A stretch of DNA of 7,444 bases from an uncultured Lachnospiraceae bacterium (GTDB taxonomy: Bacteria > Bacillota_A > Clostridia > Lachnospirales > Lachnospiraceae). Shown piece by piece: positions 6,074 through 7,444 of this stretch. Position numbers and translations under genes: made by a program. Below the pieces are notes generated by a model. It had not been told where the DNA came from, did not search any database, and saw only the letters and a program-made list of their open reading frames with translations. The stretch is from contig CACXDR010000162.1 in the NCBI GenBank assembly GCA_902766415.1, forward strand, positions 1 through 7,444, read 5' to 3'. Each line of letters opens with the position of its first letter. Within the stretch, counting starts at the first letter, position 1.

Positions 6074-7402
6074 ATGAGTGAGGCTGAAATGAACGTCAGA
6101 AGCCCGGAAACGCTTCCTGCGGGCCAGGAAGCATCCTCCGCCGCCCCGGCGGCGAAGCCGAAGCGCCCGAAGGCGAAGTCCCTGATCATGATCGGCGAAC
6201 AGACCCAGGCCCTCTTTGACAGCGCGCGGGAGGCGAAGGCGCGCGGCGAAATGGTCGGCTGGTCCGCGTCCATCTTCCCGCAGGAGATCGCCGAGACGCT
6301 GGGGCTCGTGGTCCTTTACCCCGAGAACCACTCTGCCGGGATCGCGGCGCGCCACCAGTCCGATCCCTTCCTCCAGGAATGCGAGGGCAGCCTCGGCTAT
6401 TCCAACGACCTCTGCGCCTACGCGAAGGTCAATCTCGCGTACGCCTCCGTGCTGAACGGGGAAAGCGAGGTGGAGCTTCCGGACGGCGGGAAGATGGTAA
6501 AGCCGGATTTCCTCCTCCTGACCAACAATATCTGCAACCAGCTGACCAAATGGTATGAAAACCTGTCGAAGCAGCTGAATATCCCCATCTTCTTTATCGA
6601 CACCTGCTACAACCCCTGGGACCACGTCACGGAGAGCCGCGTCCGCTACGTGCGCGCGCAGATCGACGACCTCATCCGGGATCTCTGCGCGTTCACCGGG
6701 AAGACCTGGGACGAGGAGCGCTTCCAGGAGGTCATGCGGATCAGCCAGCGGAACTCATATCTCTGGGAAAGGGCGAACAACCTTCAGGAAAAAAAGCCCG
6801 CGCCGCTTTCCGGCTTCGAGCTTTTCAACTACATGTCCTGCATGGTATGCAACCGCGGCAAAACGTCCACCACGGCGATCCTTGAGCAGCTGAACGCGGA
6901 GATCGAGAAGCATATCGAGGAAGGGACCTCCACCTACAGAGGCGACCAGAACTTCCGCGTCTCCTGGGACGGCATCGCGTGCTGGCCGTACTTAAGCCAC
7001 AACCTCCGCACCCTGAAGAAGCACGGCATCAACATGGTCGCCTCCAGCTACGGCAAGGCCTGGGCCATCGAATACGAGGACCTGGACGGCATGGCGCGCG
7101 CGTACTGCATCGCCTCCACCAACGGGGACAACCTCACGACCATGCTCTCCCGCCGTCTTGAGGCGCTCCGCCGGATGGGCTGCGAGGGCACCATCTACCA
7201 TGTGAACCGGAGCTGCAAGGTCATGGACTGCCAGATGATGGAGGTCCAGCGCCAGCTTTCCAGGATCGCGGGCGTCCCGTTCACCTCGTTCGACGGGGAC
7301 CAGGCGGACTACCGGAACTACAGCGAGGCGCAGTTCGAGACCAGGATCGAGGGCCTGGTGGAGATCATGAAGCAGAATAAGGAGGCAAAGGCAAATGGCT
7401 GA
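6074..7402 (+). CDS. 2-hydroxyacyl-CoA dehydratase alpha subunit, HadB/FldB-like
   Basis: A 442-residue subunit of the 2-hydroxyacyl-CoA dehydratase / benzoyl-CoA reductase family. These [4Fe-4S] heterodimers remove the alpha-hydroxyl of a 2-hydroxyacyl-CoA through a ketyl radical, after one-electron activation by a separate ATPase. Compared with HadB of C. difficile (from memory), the three cluster cysteines match Cys114 (NDLCAYA), Cys154 (NNICNQ) and Cys381 (NRSCKVM). Active-site Ser37 and Glu55 match Ser66 (VGWSAS) and Glu84 (YPEN). Other shared blocks are KWYENLSKQLNIPIFFIDT (159-177), AWAIEYEDLDGMARAY (329-344) and FDGDQADYRNYSEAQFETRI (406-425). The first 35 or so residues are an Ala/Pro/Lys-rich extension that HadB lacks. 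The loop between Cys114 and Cys154 is 7 residues longer. It overlaps the next gene by 8 bases. Acting as a lactoyl-, 2-hydroxyglutaryl- or aryl-lactoyl-CoA enzyme is possible; the substrate is undetermined. Confidence 0.9.
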   Translation: MSEAEMNVRSPETLPAGQEASSAAPAAKPKRPKAKSLIMIGEQTQALFDSAREAKARGEMVGWSASIFPQEIAETLGLVVLYPENHSAGIAARHQSDPFLQECEGSLGYSNDLCAYAKVNLAYASVLNGESEVELPDGGKMVKPDFLLLTNNICNQLTKWYENLSKQLNIPIFFIDTCYNPWDHVTESRVRYVRAQIDDLIRDLCAFTGKTWDEERFQEVMRISQRNSYLWERANNLQEKKPAPLSGFELFNYMSCMVCNRGKTSTTAILEQLNAEIEKHIEEGTSTYRGDQNFRVSWDGIACWPYLSHNLRTLKKHGINMVASSYGKAWAIEYEDLDGMARAYCIASTNGDNLTTMLSRRLEALRRMGCEGTIYHVNRSCKVMDCQMMEVQRQLSRIAGVPFTSFDGDQADYRNYSEAQFETRIEGLVEIMKQNKEAKANG

Positions 7403-7444
7403 GCTTGAAAAGAATCTGGCGCTTCTTAAGGCGGCGTGCGACGA
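7395..7444 (+). CDS. start of next gene, probably dehydratase beta subunit (3' end cut off)
   Basis: An ATG at 7395 overlaps the end of the alpha-subunit gene by 8 bases in another frame. AAGGAGG (7379-7385) lies nine bases upstream, and the frame is open to the end of the window (MAELEKNLALLKAACD). Sixteen residues are too few for homology. The beta-subunit call (HadC/FldC-like) rests on position alone: the alpha subunit is normally followed by beta, and the overlap suggests translational coupling for a 1:1 complex. Confidence 0.65.
   Translation, partial: MAELEKNLALLKAACD

Overview
The window is GC-rich, with strong AGGAGG-type ribosome-binding sites and a set of oxygen-sensitive fermentation enzymes. 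This points to an obligately anaerobic, high-GC member of the Bacillota (Clostridia-like). That is inference: no taxonomic marker gene is present. The left end cuts into one gene and the right end cuts into another.

Layout. (1) 1-1448, + strand: the 3' part of a family C69 dipeptidase; its N-terminal nucleophile lies outside the window. (2) 1452-1480: a perfect hairpin between converging genes. (3) 3681 down to 1517, - strand: a thiolase, then a 3-hydroxyacyl-CoA dehydrogenase, separated by 83 bases rich in inverted repeats. (4) 3682-3993: a 312-base divergent regulatory region. (5) 3994 onward, + strand: a crotonase-type enoyl-CoA hydratase, a family III CoA-transferase resembling HadA/FldA, a 2-hydroxyacyl-CoA dehydratase alpha subunit resembling HadB/FldB, and the first 16 codons of the next gene, probably the beta subunit.

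How the genes fit together. The CoA-transferase and dehydratase types are those that activate a 2-hydroxy acid and remove its alpha-hydroxyl radically to give a 2-enoyl-CoA. In the classical had/fld systems that product is then reduced. Here the visible neighbours are instead hydratase, 3-hydroxyacyl-CoA dehydrogenase and thiolase, which would rehydrate the enoyl-CoA at C3, oxidise it and cleave off acetyl-CoA. The window may thus encode a route that moves a hydroxyl from C2 to C3 and feeds a 2-hydroxy acid into beta-oxidation, or a shared 2-enoyl-CoA node run in the synthetic direction. The substrate cannot be read from sequence. The dehydratase activator, acyl-CoA dehydrogenase and Etf are not in the window.

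Regulation. The divergent region holds two facing sigma-54-type (-24/-12) promoters, one per operon. Roughly midway between them is a 57-base cluster of six TGCAC/GTGCA half-sites, placed about 120 bases upstream of both predicted starts. This is the classical geometry of an enhancer-binding-protein site serving two promoters, and it is the most distinctive feature of the window. A strong intrinsic terminator on the + strand lies between the cluster and the crotonase promoter.
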